DNA of 33,171 nt from Acetobacteraceae bacterium (GTDB lineage: Bacteria; Pseudomonadota; Alphaproteobacteria; Acetobacterales; Acetobacteraceae). A program made the position numbers and the translations under genes. The DNA is taken from positions 1 through 33,171 of the forward strand of contig DAICYU010000002.1 in the NCBI GenBank assembly GCA_027311485.1. The letters are read 5' to 3'. Position 1 is the stretch's first letter; each line of letters opens with the position of its first letter. The notes beneath the pieces were generated by a model. The model searched no databases. It worked only from the letters and a program-made list of their open reading frames with translations, and was not told the DNA's origin. Shown one piece after another: positions 23,336-33,067 of the stretch.

Positions 23336-24097
23336 TTAGGCCGGACTTGTCGCGACCGGATAGTTGGGACAGACGGTTGTCGTGTCGGACGCACCGCCGG
23401 GGTAATATTGCACCCAGCTACTTGCGAGACCGATACGAGGTGAAAAATAGGCCGATTGCTTCATCGGGATGGGCCCTGTGAAGAACTTGTAGAAGAACGG
23501 ATAGAACGTGTAGTTGACATCGACCACCAGCAAAGGACCGACTCCCTGGGTATCGGTCGGCAGTGTCGCGGGGGACGATCCCGCGGTATCCGCAACGAAA
23601 CTGAGCGTGCCGCACTGCCGTGTCGTCCCTGAGCCCTGGAAGGTGCCGCTCCACGCCACATTTGCGGTGTAGGTGCAGGCCGTGGTGCAGCCGCTGACGG
23701 TCGGCTGCATCACGACGGATGAAATGACCACGCCGAACGCCGGCGGCGACGCCGACTGGGTGGCTGGCAGATACGCATAGATGGCCGAGGCCGCGGTTGT
23801 GACCTGCGACAGGGTCAGCTGGTTTGTCCCCGCCGTGGTCGCCGCCATGATCGTGGCAATCTCGGCGATCGCCTGTGCGGTCAGGCTGACGCGCTTCCAG
23901 GCGATGAACGCGGTCGTCAGATCGTACAGGCCGGCTGAAACCGCCATGAGAAGGGGGGCGAGCAAGGCAAACTCCAGCGCCGCGACCCCGCGGCCCGACC
24001 GTGCCAGCCAGTTTCTGCCGAACCGGCCGCCGCGTTCGGACCGGGGTGGGAAGCGGCGCAGGTGTCGGCGCGCCATGTCCTGCATGCACTGTCGCAT
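23336..24097 (-). CDS. tadF: TadE/TadF-type pseudopilin
   Basis: A 253-residue pseudopilin. A 37-residue basic leader ends in Gly37, followed by VAALEFALLAP with Glu at +5 and Phe at +6, the processing site shared with TadE and cut by the prepilin peptidase, then one helix and a long Ser/Thr-rich, Cys-containing outer domain. The start ATG 24097 has AGGGA about 7 nt upstream; an ATG at 24118 would overlap the end of tadE. It is placed between tadE and tadG, the usual tadF position; the assignment to TadF rather than a second TadE rests on this order. Confidence 0.8.
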   Translation of the reverse strand: MRQCMQDMARRHLRRFPPRSERGGRFGRNWLARSGRGVAALEFALLAPLLMAVSAGLYDLTTAFIAWKRVSLTAQAIAEIATIMAATTAGTNQLTLSQVTTAASAIYAYLPATQSASPPAFGVVISSVVMQPTVSGCTTACTYTANVAWSGTFQGSGTTRQCGTLSFVADTAGSSPATLPTDTQGVGPLLVVDVNYTFYPFFYKFFTGPIPMKQSAYFSPRIGLASSWVQYYPGGASDTTTVCPNYPVATSPA

Positions 24098-24107
24098 CGC
24101 GCCGTCC

Positions 24108-24548
24108 CTAGAATTCATTCTGATAGGCGGCCGTGCCGACGATTGTCATGACATTCAGCGGCCAGACCGGAAGCCCCGTCGTATAGGTGGCCCGCAACAG
24201 CATCAGGCTGTTCGCGCCGCCGGCATTGAACGGCGCGGACGGCGCCGTCACTGCCTGGAAGCTGGTAACCGGCTGAAGAACGATCGTGACATTGGCGCAG
24301 TTCAGGAAAGCGGCCAGGAACGGGCAGAAGACCACGGACTGAAACCCCGATGGGCTGGCCGGGTTTGCCTGTCCGGTCTGCATCTGGCGCGCCGCTTCCC
24401 GCGCAGCGTAATCCATCGCCGTCTGCGCATAGAGCAGAAACCCAAGCTGCAGAATCAGCAGGGTAAGACCGAAAAAGGCTGTCATGGTCAGCGCGAATTC
24501 AAGCGCGACGGTGCCCGATCTGAGTCGGTGCCGGCGTGATGTCTTCAT
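24108..24548 (-). CDS. tadE: TadE pseudopilin
   Basis: A 146-residue pseudopilin: short basic leader (KTSRRHRLRSG), cleavage after Gly12, mature start TVALEFAL with Glu +5 and Phe +6, then a hydrophobic helix and the AAREAARQMQTG segment typical of TadE. The start overlaps the tadC stop as ATGA, so translation is probably coupled. An ATG further upstream would lie inside tadC and is not used. Confidence 0.87.
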   Translation of the reverse strand: MKTSRRHRLRSGTVALEFALTMTAFFGLTLLILQLGFLLYAQTAMDYAAREAARQMQTGQANPASPSGFQSVVFCPFLAAFLNCANVTIVLQPVTSFQAVTAPSAPFNAGGANSLMLLRATYTTGLPVWPLNVMTIVGTAAYQNEF

Positions 24549-25474
24549 GGCGAGAGCATCGTCCGCATCACTTCCAGCGCCGCCGGCCCGCCGACGACGA
24601 TGAAGATGCAAGGCAGGATGAACACGATCATAGGGATGGTCAGCAGCACCGGGATCCGGGCGGCCCGGGCCTCGAAGCGCATCAGGGCGCTGTGCCGCAT
24701 TTCCGCGGCCAGGGTGCGCAACGCCTGGGCCAGCGGCGTGCCGTATTTCAGGCTTTGCGCCAGCACGGCGCCCAGCCGGATCATGGAGTCAAGGCCGGTC
24801 CGCGCGCCCATGTTCGCCAGCGCCCGGTGCCGGTCCGCCAGCACCTTCATTTCCATGGCGGTGATACGCAGCTCATTGGCTGTCGCGGCGGCGCCGTCCC
24901 GCGCCTCGGCACCCACGCGCTCGAACCCCGCCTCAAGCGCCATGCCGGCCTCGGCGCAGATGATCAGCAGGTCAAGCGCAGCCGGCATGCCGGTTTCCAC
25001 GGACCTGAGGTATCGCTTGCGGTTGCTGCGCACCAGGTAGTCTGGGGCCATCAGCCCGATGATCCCGCCGATCCCCATCACCAGCGGCGCCGACATCGCG
25101 ATATGCGCCGCGCGGATGAAGATCAGCATCAACAGCGGCAGCCCGACAGCCAGGACCAGCTTCGCGCCGACGAACAGCGGCAGCGCGAGACCGCTGCGGT
25201 TGCCACTGGCATTCACCGTTTCCCGCAGGTCGTTGATCGCCTTGCCTGACAGCAGGCCGCTGCGCAGCACGGTTTGCCCGATCACCCCCAGCAGCCGGAT
25301 CCAGACCGGAACGCGGTCCTCGATGACCTCATCGCGGTCGTCATACGGCGTGCGGAGCGAGCGGATGCGGGTTTCGACCTGCGCGTTCCGCTGCGCCAAC
25401 GGCATCATCAGCACGCCTGCGACCGCGCACAGCACCGACAATGCGATCGCCAGTTCCCAGATAAGGCCGCTCAC
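24545..25474 (-). CDS. tadC: Tad pilus inner-membrane platform protein TadC
   Basis: A 309-residue T2SF (GspF-like) membrane protein. Helices near residues 6-24, 90-140 and the C-terminus flank a cytoplasmic part with AALDLLIICAEAGMALEAGFERV, the family signature. It pairs with TadB to form the platform driven by CpaF. The GTG start at 25474 overlaps the tadB stop as GTGA, with GGAAGAG upstream; the frame upstream of it reads as a shadow of tadB. Confidence 0.9.
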   Translation of the reverse strand: MSGLIWELAIALSVLCAVAGVLMMPLAQRNAQVETRIRSLRTPYDDRDEVIEDRVPVWIRLLGVIGQTVLRSGLLSGKAINDLRETVNASGNRSGLALPLFVGAKLVLAVGLPLLMLIFIRAAHIAMSAPLVMGIGGIIGLMAPDYLVRSNRKRYLRSVETGMPAALDLLIICAEAGMALEAGFERVGAEARDGAAATANELRITAMEMKVLADRHRALANMGARTGLDSMIRLGAVLAQSLKYGTPLAQALRTLAAEMRHSALMRFEARAARIPVLLTIPMIVFILPCIFIVVGGPAALEVMRTMLSP

Positions 25475-26432
25475 GACAGGCTCTTCCTGATGATCGCCTG
25501 CATCGATATGAAGCCCATGCAGAGCAGGATGATGCCGGCGAACAGCAGCTTCTTGCCGCCCGGGGTGGTGACCATCGGGGTCAGATAGTTGGGGGAAAGG
25601 ACCATCAGGGCGCCTGTCATCAGGAACGGCAGGCACCCCAGCACATACATTGTCATGCGCGCCTCGGAGGACAGGGCGATGCCGCGCTGCTTCAGGGCGA
25701 CACGCTTGCGCACCACGTCCGCCAGGTTTTCCAGCGTTTCACTCAGGCTGCCGCCGGACTGGTTCTGCAGCGCCAGGGCAACCGCCAGAAAGCGGTATTC
25801 CAGCAGGGCGCTGCGCTGCGCCAGTTTCATCAGCGCACCATGCAACGAATTGCCCAGCCGCACCTCGTCGATGACCCGGCGGAACTCGGCCGAGGTCGGC
25901 CACTGCCCTTCCTCGCTGATGATGCGAAGGGCATCTCCCACGGTGAACCCGGCGCGGACCGACCGCACGGCCATCGCCAGGGCATCAGGCAGCTGGGTGT
26001 AGAGCTGGCCGGAGCGTCGCTGGCGAAAGTACCGGAAGACCAGGCGGATCAGCATGAACAGATCGAGCGGCAGCGAGAACCAGGCCACGGACCCGATGAA
26101 GAATTCGCTGATGCTGACGCCTGCGACGGCCAGTCCGCAGGTGATCAGCAGAACGACCCACCACGGCGCCGGGTACAGGTCCGGCCGGTCGGTCTCGATC
26201 CCAAAACGGGCCAGGGTGCGGCCGGCAAGGCCGATATCGCTGACCGGCTTCTTCCAGGGGCGCCGCACCTCGATCACCGGCGCACTGGTTGGTGAGCGGA
26301 TGGGCGTTGTCACGCTGGCAATCCGCTGGCTGGCAGCCCGCGTGCGCCGATCCGCCGCATACAGCAGGGCGGCTGCCGACATCATCGTGACGCTGCCCCC
26401 GACGATGAAGACAAACGGGTTTGGTATTGCAA

Positions 26433-26436
<4 letters not shown>
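25471..26436 (-). CDS. tadB: Tad pilus inner-membrane platform protein TadB
   Basis: A 321-residue T2SF-domain protein. One N-terminal helix (8-25), two central helices (about 92-130), the signature QLPDALAMAVRSVRAGFTVGDAL with QNQSGGSLSETLENLADVVR, and two C-terminal helices. It forms the platform complex with TadC. The ATG overlaps the cpaF stop as ATGA and its own stop overlaps the tadC start. Confidence 0.92.
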
Positions 26437-27817
<1,381 letters not shown>

Positions 27818-27821
<4 letters not shown>

Positions 27822-29044
27822 CGGCCGATCCACCGCAGCAGGCGGGGGCGCGACGCCTTGGCTTCAGGCCGCTGTGGCAGCAGCTCCCGCGCCAGGGTGG
27901 ATATGGCCGCCTGGAACGGGCCGCGCCGCCTGACGGCGGGCTGGCCGAGGGTCGCCGCCGCATGCAGCCGCTTGGGGAGCCACGGGATCGCCACGTCGAC
28001 GTCCCGGCCCAGCCCCTCGATGACCTGCTTGCGGGTCAGCGTGCCGGGCGCGCCGAGGTCGTTCAGCACCAGGATCGGGCGTGACGCCTGCCGCGGCCCG
28101 TTCGGCAGGCTGAGATGGCGCAGCGCGTCCTGCAGCGAGGGCAGGGTGGCATCCATCACCAGCACCCGGACATGCGCCAGGTCACGCAGTTCGTGGTTCA
28201 GCGGCGTCACGTGGCGCGGCAGGTCGACGACGACGAAGTTGAACCGGCTGCAGAGCAGGGATGACAGATGTTCGGCCGCGCCTGGCGGCGGTGTCACCAG
28301 CCTGTTGAGCGGCTCCTCGGCCGAGAGCAGGTGCAGCCGGTCACTGACCGCGGGGGAGGACCGTTCCGCGAAAAGCACGTCCACCCGCTCGGGGTTCTCC
28401 AGGGCCGCCCGCAGGCCGCCGCCGCTTTTGGTGGATAGCATCAGGGCCGCGGCGCCGCCATGCAGGTCGGCATCGAACAGCAGGACATGGTGGCGCGAAC
28501 GGTCGGCGAGTTCCACCGCCAGGTTGACGGCAATGGTCGTGGCGCCGACGCCGCCGCGCACGCCGGTCACGGTCACGATCCGCCCGCCGCGTGCCGCGGA
28601 TGCATTGCCGCCGGTCAGTGGCGGCAGCAGCCGGCGCGCGACAATCTCCCGGTTGAGCGGCTTGGAGAGGTATTCCTGCGCGCCCAGGCCGCGGACGACC
28701 TGGCGGTAGAACTCCATGTCCTCGATGTCGCCGATGACGAAGACCCGCACGCTGGGCTCGATGTAATGCGCCAGGTTCTCGAGCGCACCGAGCGGGTCGG
28801 TCTGGCCGGAGATGTCCACGAGGAGGGCGGCGATGGGGGTGTCGAGACGCTGCAGCCCGGCGCGCGTCTCGGCGATGTCGCCGGTGCGGAAGTCGGCGGC
28901 CGGTCCCAGTACCGGTGCCAATACATCTGTCAGGACAGACAGCGTTTCGCGGTCGTTGACATAGGCCAGCAGGGGCACGCGCGTCGAACGAAGGCTTTCG
29001 TCGCGGACCTGCTCCGGCTCGAGAAGATGATCCACGGCCGTCAT
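27818..29044 (-). CDS. cpaE: Pilus localisation ATPase CpaE/TadZ
   Basis: A 408-residue two-domain protein: a receiver-like domain (about 22-135, with LLVDISGQ and YLSKPLNR) and a MinD/ParA-like domain (about 150-400). The P-loop reads GVRGGVGATT, so both lysines of the deviant Walker A (KGGxGKT) are replaced, as in several CpaE/TadZ proteins; nucleotide turnover may be weak or absent. DADLHGGAAALML and VVVDLPRH are the other ParA-type motifs. It positions the pilus machine at the pole. Starts and stops overlap cpaD and cpaF as ATGA. Confidence 0.92.
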
Positions 29045-29379
29045 GGCGCGCTCGCCGAGGCGGAGCCGGGCGATCCTGTCGCCTGGGAGGTGGGCGAGAA
29101 CGGACCAAGCTCCAGCGAGGGGAGTGGCTTGACGTGATCCGTCAACAGCCGGTTGACCGCGGCCGAGGAGAGGATTCCCGGGCTTGCGTTATCATTGACG
29201 CCCTGCTGCAGGTGGTGCGGGTTGGCCACCATCACCATCAGGTTGGCGTCATTGAGGTTTTCGGCCTGCCAGGTTCCCTCGCGCTGGAATGGATCATTGA
29301 GGCCTGCGCAACCGGCGACACCCAGCAGGAGCGCAAGGCAGGCCAGTTGCCGGAAGCGTGGTGCAGCATGAAGTGGCAT
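29041..29379 (-). CDS. cpaD: CpaD-like pilus lipoprotein
   Basis: A 112-residue lipoprotein: signal peptide with lipobox GVAGC (Cys24), then DPFQREGTWQAENLNDANLMVMVANP, a conserved CpaD-type segment, and VNRLLTDHVKPLP. It is shorter than the roughly 200-residue CpaD of Caulobacter. CpaD lipoproteins support the outer-membrane secretin. The 3' end overlaps cpaE as ATGA; cpaC ends 21 nt upstream. Confidence 0.85.
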   Translation of the reverse strand: MPLHAAPRFRQLACLALLLGVAGCAGLNDPFQREGTWQAENLNDANLMVMVANPHHLQQGVNDNASPGILSSAAVNRLLTDHVKPLPSLELGPFSPTSQATGSPGSASASAP

Positions 29380-29400
29380 GTCGCTGTCCCCCTTTTGCGA

Positions 29401-30867
29401 TCAGTGCAGGATGAAGCCGGTGCCGGGGGGCAGATCGCCGGCGCCCAGGCTTGCGGTCTGGTGGCTTGCGATCTGGCGGAGTGCGTTCGGCGACGGCGGG
29501 ACGACCGCATCCGGCCCGGTTCCGAGTGCCCGCTGGCGCATCAGCAGCAGCCGGCCCAGATCCCCCGCCGGCACGAAGTCGTCGGTCGGCGTATGCAGCG
29601 CGTTCGGTGAGCTGACCGGGTTCACCAGGTAGGGGGTGACCACGATGACCAGTTCGGACTGGTCACGCTGGAACGCATCCGACTTGAACAATGCCCCCAG
29701 CACCGGGATTTCCCCGGCATAGGGCAGCCCGCGGCTGTTCATGCTGTTGTCGTGCTGCAGCAGGCCGGCGATCGCAAAGCTCTGGCCTGATCCCAGCTCG
29801 ACCGTGGTATCCGCCCGCCGCACCGTGATCGCCGGCACGGTCACGATGGAGGAGCCGAACAGGCCGGTGCTGATCGGCAGGGACACCGCACCGACATTGG
29901 TCAACTGGCTGACCTCGGGGTGCACATGCAGGCTGATGCGGCCGTCGGACAGCACTGTCGGGACAAAGGCCAGCGACACGCCGTACTGCTTGAAGGCCAG
30001 GGTGATCTCGCCGTTCTGGCCGGCGACCGGGATCGGGTACTCACCGCCGGCCAGGAAGCTGGCTGTCTCCCCGCTGCGCGCGGTGAGGTTCGGTTCGGCG
30101 AGCATGGTGATCAGCTGATCCTGGGCGAGCAGGTCCAGGATGGTGTTGACCGAGCCGCCGGGCGAGCTGACGGACAGCGTGTTGGGCGGGCTGGAGGCGG
30201 AACTGAGCCCGTCGGTGACGGCGGCCGCCAGACCCCAGCGGCCGATATTGGCCAGCGCGATCCAGTTGATGCCCAGCTGGCGCGTAATGGTGCGGGAGAT
30301 TTCGGCGATGCGCACGCGCAGGGTGACCTGCACGGATGACGTGATGCTGGACCGGTCGAAGACCTGCTGCTTGTCACTGACGTAATTATGCGCCGCCGCG
30401 GCCACCCCTGCCGCGGCGGCGGGGTTGGAGAACTGCCCGTTCACCACGATGCCGTCCGGGGTTCCGGTGAAATGCGCATCCGCGCCGGGCACTTCGCGGC
30501 GAGCCAGGGCGCCGGCCTGGCCGGCGCTGTACGACGACGGCAGGATCGTGACATCGTACTGCGAAAGCGTGTTGCCGGCATCATCCAGGGCGGCGACGGT
30601 TGTGCGGCCGGGGCCGACGCCGAAGATGAAGACGCTGTTGTGGCTTGCCGGCCGGACCTCCACGACTTTCGGATCGGCCGCGAACAGGCTGGCGATCGTG
30701 CCGTTGATGCGGAACACGCGGCCAGCCCCGGCTTCGAGGACGATGGAGCCGATCCCGGAGCCGGCGCGGGCGCGTGCCGGGGCCTGATCCGCGTATGAAG
30801 CCGTCGCGATGGGCAGAAGCGCGAGCACCGCGACGGCGGCGGCCCGGGCCAGGCTGATCTTCGGCAT
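29401..30867 (-). CDS. cpaC: Tad outer-membrane secretin CpaC/RcpA
   Basis: A 488-residue secretin. Signal peptide (about 1-26), N-terminal pilus-formation domain (GRVFRINGTIASLFAADPKVVEV, about 49-71), and the secretin core: TLRVRIAEISRTITRQLGINW, MLAEPNLTARSGETASFLAGGEYPI, VPAITVRRADTTVELGSGQSF, and PVLGALFKSDAFQRDQSELVIVVTPYLV. It forms the outer-membrane pore for the Flp pilus. The ATG overlaps the cpaB stop (TGATG) and AGGAGG lies inside the end of cpaB about 11 nt before it. Confidence 0.96.
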   Translation of the reverse strand: MPKISLARAAAVAVLALLPIATASYADQAPARARAGSGIGSIVLEAGAGRVFRINGTIASLFAADPKVVEVRPASHNSVFIFGVGPGRTTVAALDDAGNTLSQYDVTILPSSYSAGQAGALARREVPGADAHFTGTPDGIVVNGQFSNPAAAAGVAAAAHNYVSDKQQVFDRSSITSSVQVTLRVRIAEISRTITRQLGINWIALANIGRWGLAAAVTDGLSSASSPPNTLSVSSPGGSVNTILDLLAQDQLITMLAEPNLTARSGETASFLAGGEYPIPVAGQNGEITLAFKQYGVSLAFVPTVLSDGRISLHVHPEVSQLTNVGAVSLPISTGLFGSSIVTVPAITVRRADTTVELGSGQSFAIAGLLQHDNSMNSRGLPYAGEIPVLGALFKSDAFQRDQSELVIVVTPYLVNPVSSPNALHTPTDDFVPAGDLGRLLLMRQRALGTGPDAVVPPSPNALRQIASHQTASLGAGDLPPGTGFILH

Positions 30868-31757
30868 CAGAAATGCACCTCCTCAACGTCCTTGCCCCGG
30901 TTCACGCGGATGCTGCCGCTCTTGCCGCGCAGGGCCGGCGACACATCGCTGCTCCAGGCCACGGCCGGGGGGGCGGGTGGCGGGACCGAGGCGGTATCGG
31001 GAACTTCGCTGTCGGCTGCGGGCCGGTCGTCCGCTGCGGCGCGCACCGCCAGGGACAGCCGTCCGAGACGGGCGGCAACGGCGACGCGTTCGGCATCGAA
31101 GGGGGTTGCCTCGAGCGTCACGGTCCGGTTGGCGCTGGCCACGGCCGTCGGGTTCGCCTGCGTCCCCTGGCCGCCTTCGACCAGCTGCTGGTCGACGGCG
31201 ATCACCCGCACGTTGGTCAGTATCGTTTCACCCGATACCCGATGCTCGACCGGCTGGTCCTTTTCGTCGATCGCCTGGGTCAGGACGACATCGACATGAT
31301 CGCCGGGCCAGATCAGCCCCGCGGTGCCGCTGACCGGGTCGACCCCGATGGTCACGGCCCGCATCCCCGCGCCAAGGACGGCGGCGAGGAAGCCGCGATC
31401 GCCGGGGTTCAGCACGTCGCCGGCGATGATCGGCTCCCCGGGATTGAGGCTGCGCCGGATCATCGCGCCGCGCAGTGATGACCGCGCCGCGATCGTATCG
31501 ATGTAGCTGCCGGCCGGCGGCTGATGTGTGGGCGCGTCGGCGGCGGCGACGTCTTCCATCAGCAGCAGGGCGCCGGCACGCAAGGCCCGGGCGGCGACAA
31601 GGATACGCGGTTTCGGCACAGGGGCTGGTGGCGGCGCCGGCGCGGCAACGACCTGCGGGGCCGGTGCCGGTGCGGGTTTCTGCGCCGAGATCAGGGCGAG
31701 GCCGATGCCGGCCAAGCCCAGAAGCCCGAGCAGCACGGCCATGATGCGAAGGAACAT
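30867..31757 (-). CDS. cpaB: Tad pilus periplasmic protein CpaB/RcpC
   Basis: A 296-residue protein with an N-terminal membrane anchor (residues 3-24), a Pro/Ala linker, and an SAF domain (about 48-110, with LVAARALRAGALLLMEDV) followed by the RcpC segment MRAVTIGVDPVSGTAGLIWPGDHVDVVLTQ. SAF domains of this kind may bind peptidoglycan or stabilise the secretin. AAGG lies 5 nt before the ATG; the cpaA stop is only 6 nt upstream. Confidence 0.92.
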   Translation of the reverse strand: MFLRIMAVLLGLLGLAGIGLALISAQKPAPAPAPQVVAAPAPPPAPVPKPRILVAARALRAGALLLMEDVAAADAPTHQPPAGSYIDTIAARSSLRGAMIRRSLNPGEPIIAGDVLNPGDRGFLAAVLGAGMRAVTIGVDPVSGTAGLIWPGDHVDVVLTQAIDEKDQPVEHRVSGETILTNVRVIAVDQQLVEGGQGTQANPTAVASANRTVTLEATPFDAERVAVAARLGRLSLAVRAAADDRPAADSEVPDTASVPPPAPPAVAWSSDVSPALRGKSGSIRVNRGKDVEEVHF

Positions 31758-31763
31758 GGTACC

Positions 31764-32273
31764 TTACCGGGAAAACGTATTGATGAAGATCGGCAGCGCG
31801 CCGCAGGCGATCGCCACGGCGTAAGGCAACGGTCCGCGGCGGTGCATGCGCCATGCCTCGGCCTTCATGATGCGGGGGAGGAGGCCGTGGCGCGGGCCAG
31901 GCTCGGGCCGTCGGACGACGAACGACAGCGCGAGGTAGATCAGTGCCAGCACACCGCCGGCGAGAGTCATGAAAAGAATAAACTGAAGAACATCCGCGGG
32001 CGGCAGGACCAGGGCGACGGCGGGTATGAGTTTCATATCGCCTCCCCCAATAAATCCCCGGCGCCACAATGCGGCGGAAATGCCGAGCAGTATTGCGGCA
32101 TTGACGAGTGCCGCCGCCGCGCTGCCCTGGCCGAAGCGGAGCAGCAGGCCGGCGGCGGCAAGGCTTGCCGGTATCCAGTTCGGAATTGTCCGCGCCGCCG
32201 CATCATGCAGCCCCGCGACAACAAGCAGCGCCACGCCAAAGAGCGCGACCATCGGAGCCAGAATTTCTGTCAT
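31764..32273 (-). CDS. cpaA: Type IV prepilin peptidase CpaA/TadV
   Basis: A 169-residue aspartic membrane peptidase. Asp24 (GLHDAAARTIPNW) and Asp79 in GGGDMKL are the two catalytic aspartates; about five membrane helices and LPYAVAIACG at the end complete the A24 peptidase pattern. Without the methylase domain of PilD, as usual for TadV. Substrates would be both Flp pilins, TadE and TadF. AGG lies 6 nt before the ATG. It follows flp by 89 nt containing a hairpin. Confidence 0.94.
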   Translation of the reverse strand: MTEILAPMVALFGVALLVVAGLHDAAARTIPNWIPASLAAAGLLLRFGQGSAAAALVNAAILLGISAALWRRGFIGGGDMKLIPAVALVLPPADVLQFILFMTLAGGVLALIYLALSFVVRRPEPGPRHGLLPRIMKAEAWRMHRRGPLPYAVAIACGALPIFINTFSR

Positions 32274-32304
32274 GTCCCGCCTGTCTGTAGAGAGGACGGA
32301 GCAG

Positions 32305-32348
32305 GAAGGTTGAAGACCTGCAGTAAACCTACAATGCCATCAACCTTC
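32305..32348 (-). promoter_or_regulatory. Hairpin between flp and cpaA
   Basis: Inverted repeat GAAGGTTGA (32305-32313) / TCAACCTTC (32340-32348) with a 26-nt loop in the only sizeable gap of the operon. No T-run follows, so it is not a classic terminator; it may reduce read-through or protect the flp messenger end, giving more pilin than machine proteins. Confidence 0.5.
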
Positions 32349-32362
32349 TTCCTTGCGAGATA

Positions 32363-32545
32363 TTAGACTTCAACCGAGATGTAGCTGAACTCGGTCGACA
32401 GCTTGCTGCCGAAGGTGGTGATCGCAGAGACGATGGCGATCGCAACCAGGGAGGCGATCAGGCCATACTCCAGGGCCGTGACGCCACGGCGGTCATGCTT
32501 GAAGTTGTGCAGGCGAACCGCGAGATAAGTAAGGGCATTCATCAT
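32363..32545 (-). CDS. flp: Flp-type IVb pilin, first gene of the tad operon
   Basis: A 60-residue prepilin with a 21-residue leader ending in Arg-Arg-Gly and mature VTALEYGLIA (Glu +5, Tyr +6), a single hydrophobic helix and a 39-residue mature chain. The ATG at 32545 is chosen because AAGGA lies 7 nt before it; the ATG 15 nt upstream has no ribosome site. The chosen start makes leader and total lengths equal to those of the orphan Flp at 981-1163, from which the mature chain differs only at two positions (Lys for Asn, Val for Gln). It is the likely major pilin, first in the operon behind the promoter at 32663-32692. Confidence 0.95.
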   Translation of the reverse strand: MMNALTYLAVRLHNFKHDRRGVTALEYGLIASLVAIAIVSAITTFGSKLSTEFSYISVEV

Positions 32546-32612
32546 GGCTTTATCCTTCATGCATGTTTACGTTGCGTCCATCTTCAATAACGACGCCGCG
32601 TATGACGGAGAT

Positions 32613-32633
32613 GCCACAATAACCGTTTGTGGC
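32613..32633 (-). promoter_or_regulatory. Hairpin in the flp 5' untranslated region
   Basis: GCCACAA/TTGTGGC, a 7-bp perfect stem with a 7-nt loop, lies in the approximately 110-nt leader between the promoter and the flp start. A second small stem (GAACC/GGTTC) is next to it at about 32637-32651. Possible messenger stability or control element. Confidence 0.4.
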
Positions 32634-32662
32634 GCCGAACCATTTTGGTTCCGACAAAATTT

Positions 32663-32692
32663 TCTATACGAGAGGTAATTTGCCGTCGTCAA
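32663..32692 (-). promoter_or_regulatory. Sigma70-like promoter of the flp-tad operon
   Basis: On the minus strand TTGACG (32687-32692) and TATAGA (32663-32668) are separated by 18 bp: 5/6 and 4/6 matches to the consensus hexamers. Transcription would start near 32655 and leave a leader of about 110 nt before flp. It is the only good promoter seen for the 12-kb gene set. Confidence 0.6.
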
Positions 32693-32733
32693 TGAATGCA
32701 TTTGAAATATAACAGGAACGTGTATTAGTTATT

Positions 32734-32827
32734 TGCCCGCCAGCAAGAAGATGCACAGAAAGGCACAAATGCGTGTTGTCACGCTTCTGTGCAACAACTG
32801 TCTGTCATTACTTGCAGGTGGCGGGCA
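32734..32827. other. Nested inverted-repeat element, possible structured RNA
   Basis: Outer arms TGCCCGCCAGCAAG (32734-32747) and CTTGC-AGG-TGGCGGGCA (32811-32827) pair over 14 bp with one 3-nt bulge. Inside, TGCACAGAA (32752-32760) pairs with TTCTGTGCA (32785-32793), and GCGTG (32771-32775) with CACGC (32780-32784). No open frame of note. A weak promoter-like pair on the plus strand (TTGAAA at 32702, TATTAG at 32723, spacing 15) would start transcription at the left arm. It could be a small RNA, a protein-binding cruciform or a replication/transfer structure. Confidence 0.5.
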
Positions 32828-33067
32828 CGTGGCATCGTGGCCGCCGTCGCCATTATATGAGGCGCGTATAATTCCGCCGCGCCAGCAAGGCGGCACGCGC
32901 GCCGGAACACGGATCGCTCATGCGGTAGGCTGAAGCGGGGCATCCATTTGCGTGCAGCCCCCGAATACCCCTGGCTGTCCTGCACGGAACATGAGATCCA
33001 AAATCAGCTACATTCAAAAATATTGTTTTATCAATATTATATTGGACGTACTTCGTGCTGATTTATA
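32828..33067. other. Non-coding region between the structured element and the palindrome
   Basis: No credible gene. TATAAT-like hexamers occur on both strands near 32851-32872 without good -35 boxes. The segment 33003-33067 is strongly AT-rich and includes the short palindrome CAATAT-T-ATATTG. Confidence 0.35.

Noticed and set aside
32734..32827. Integron attC site
   Set aside because: The expected GTTRRRY/RYYYAAC core sites are not at the ends of the inverted repeat, and no gene cassette is attached.
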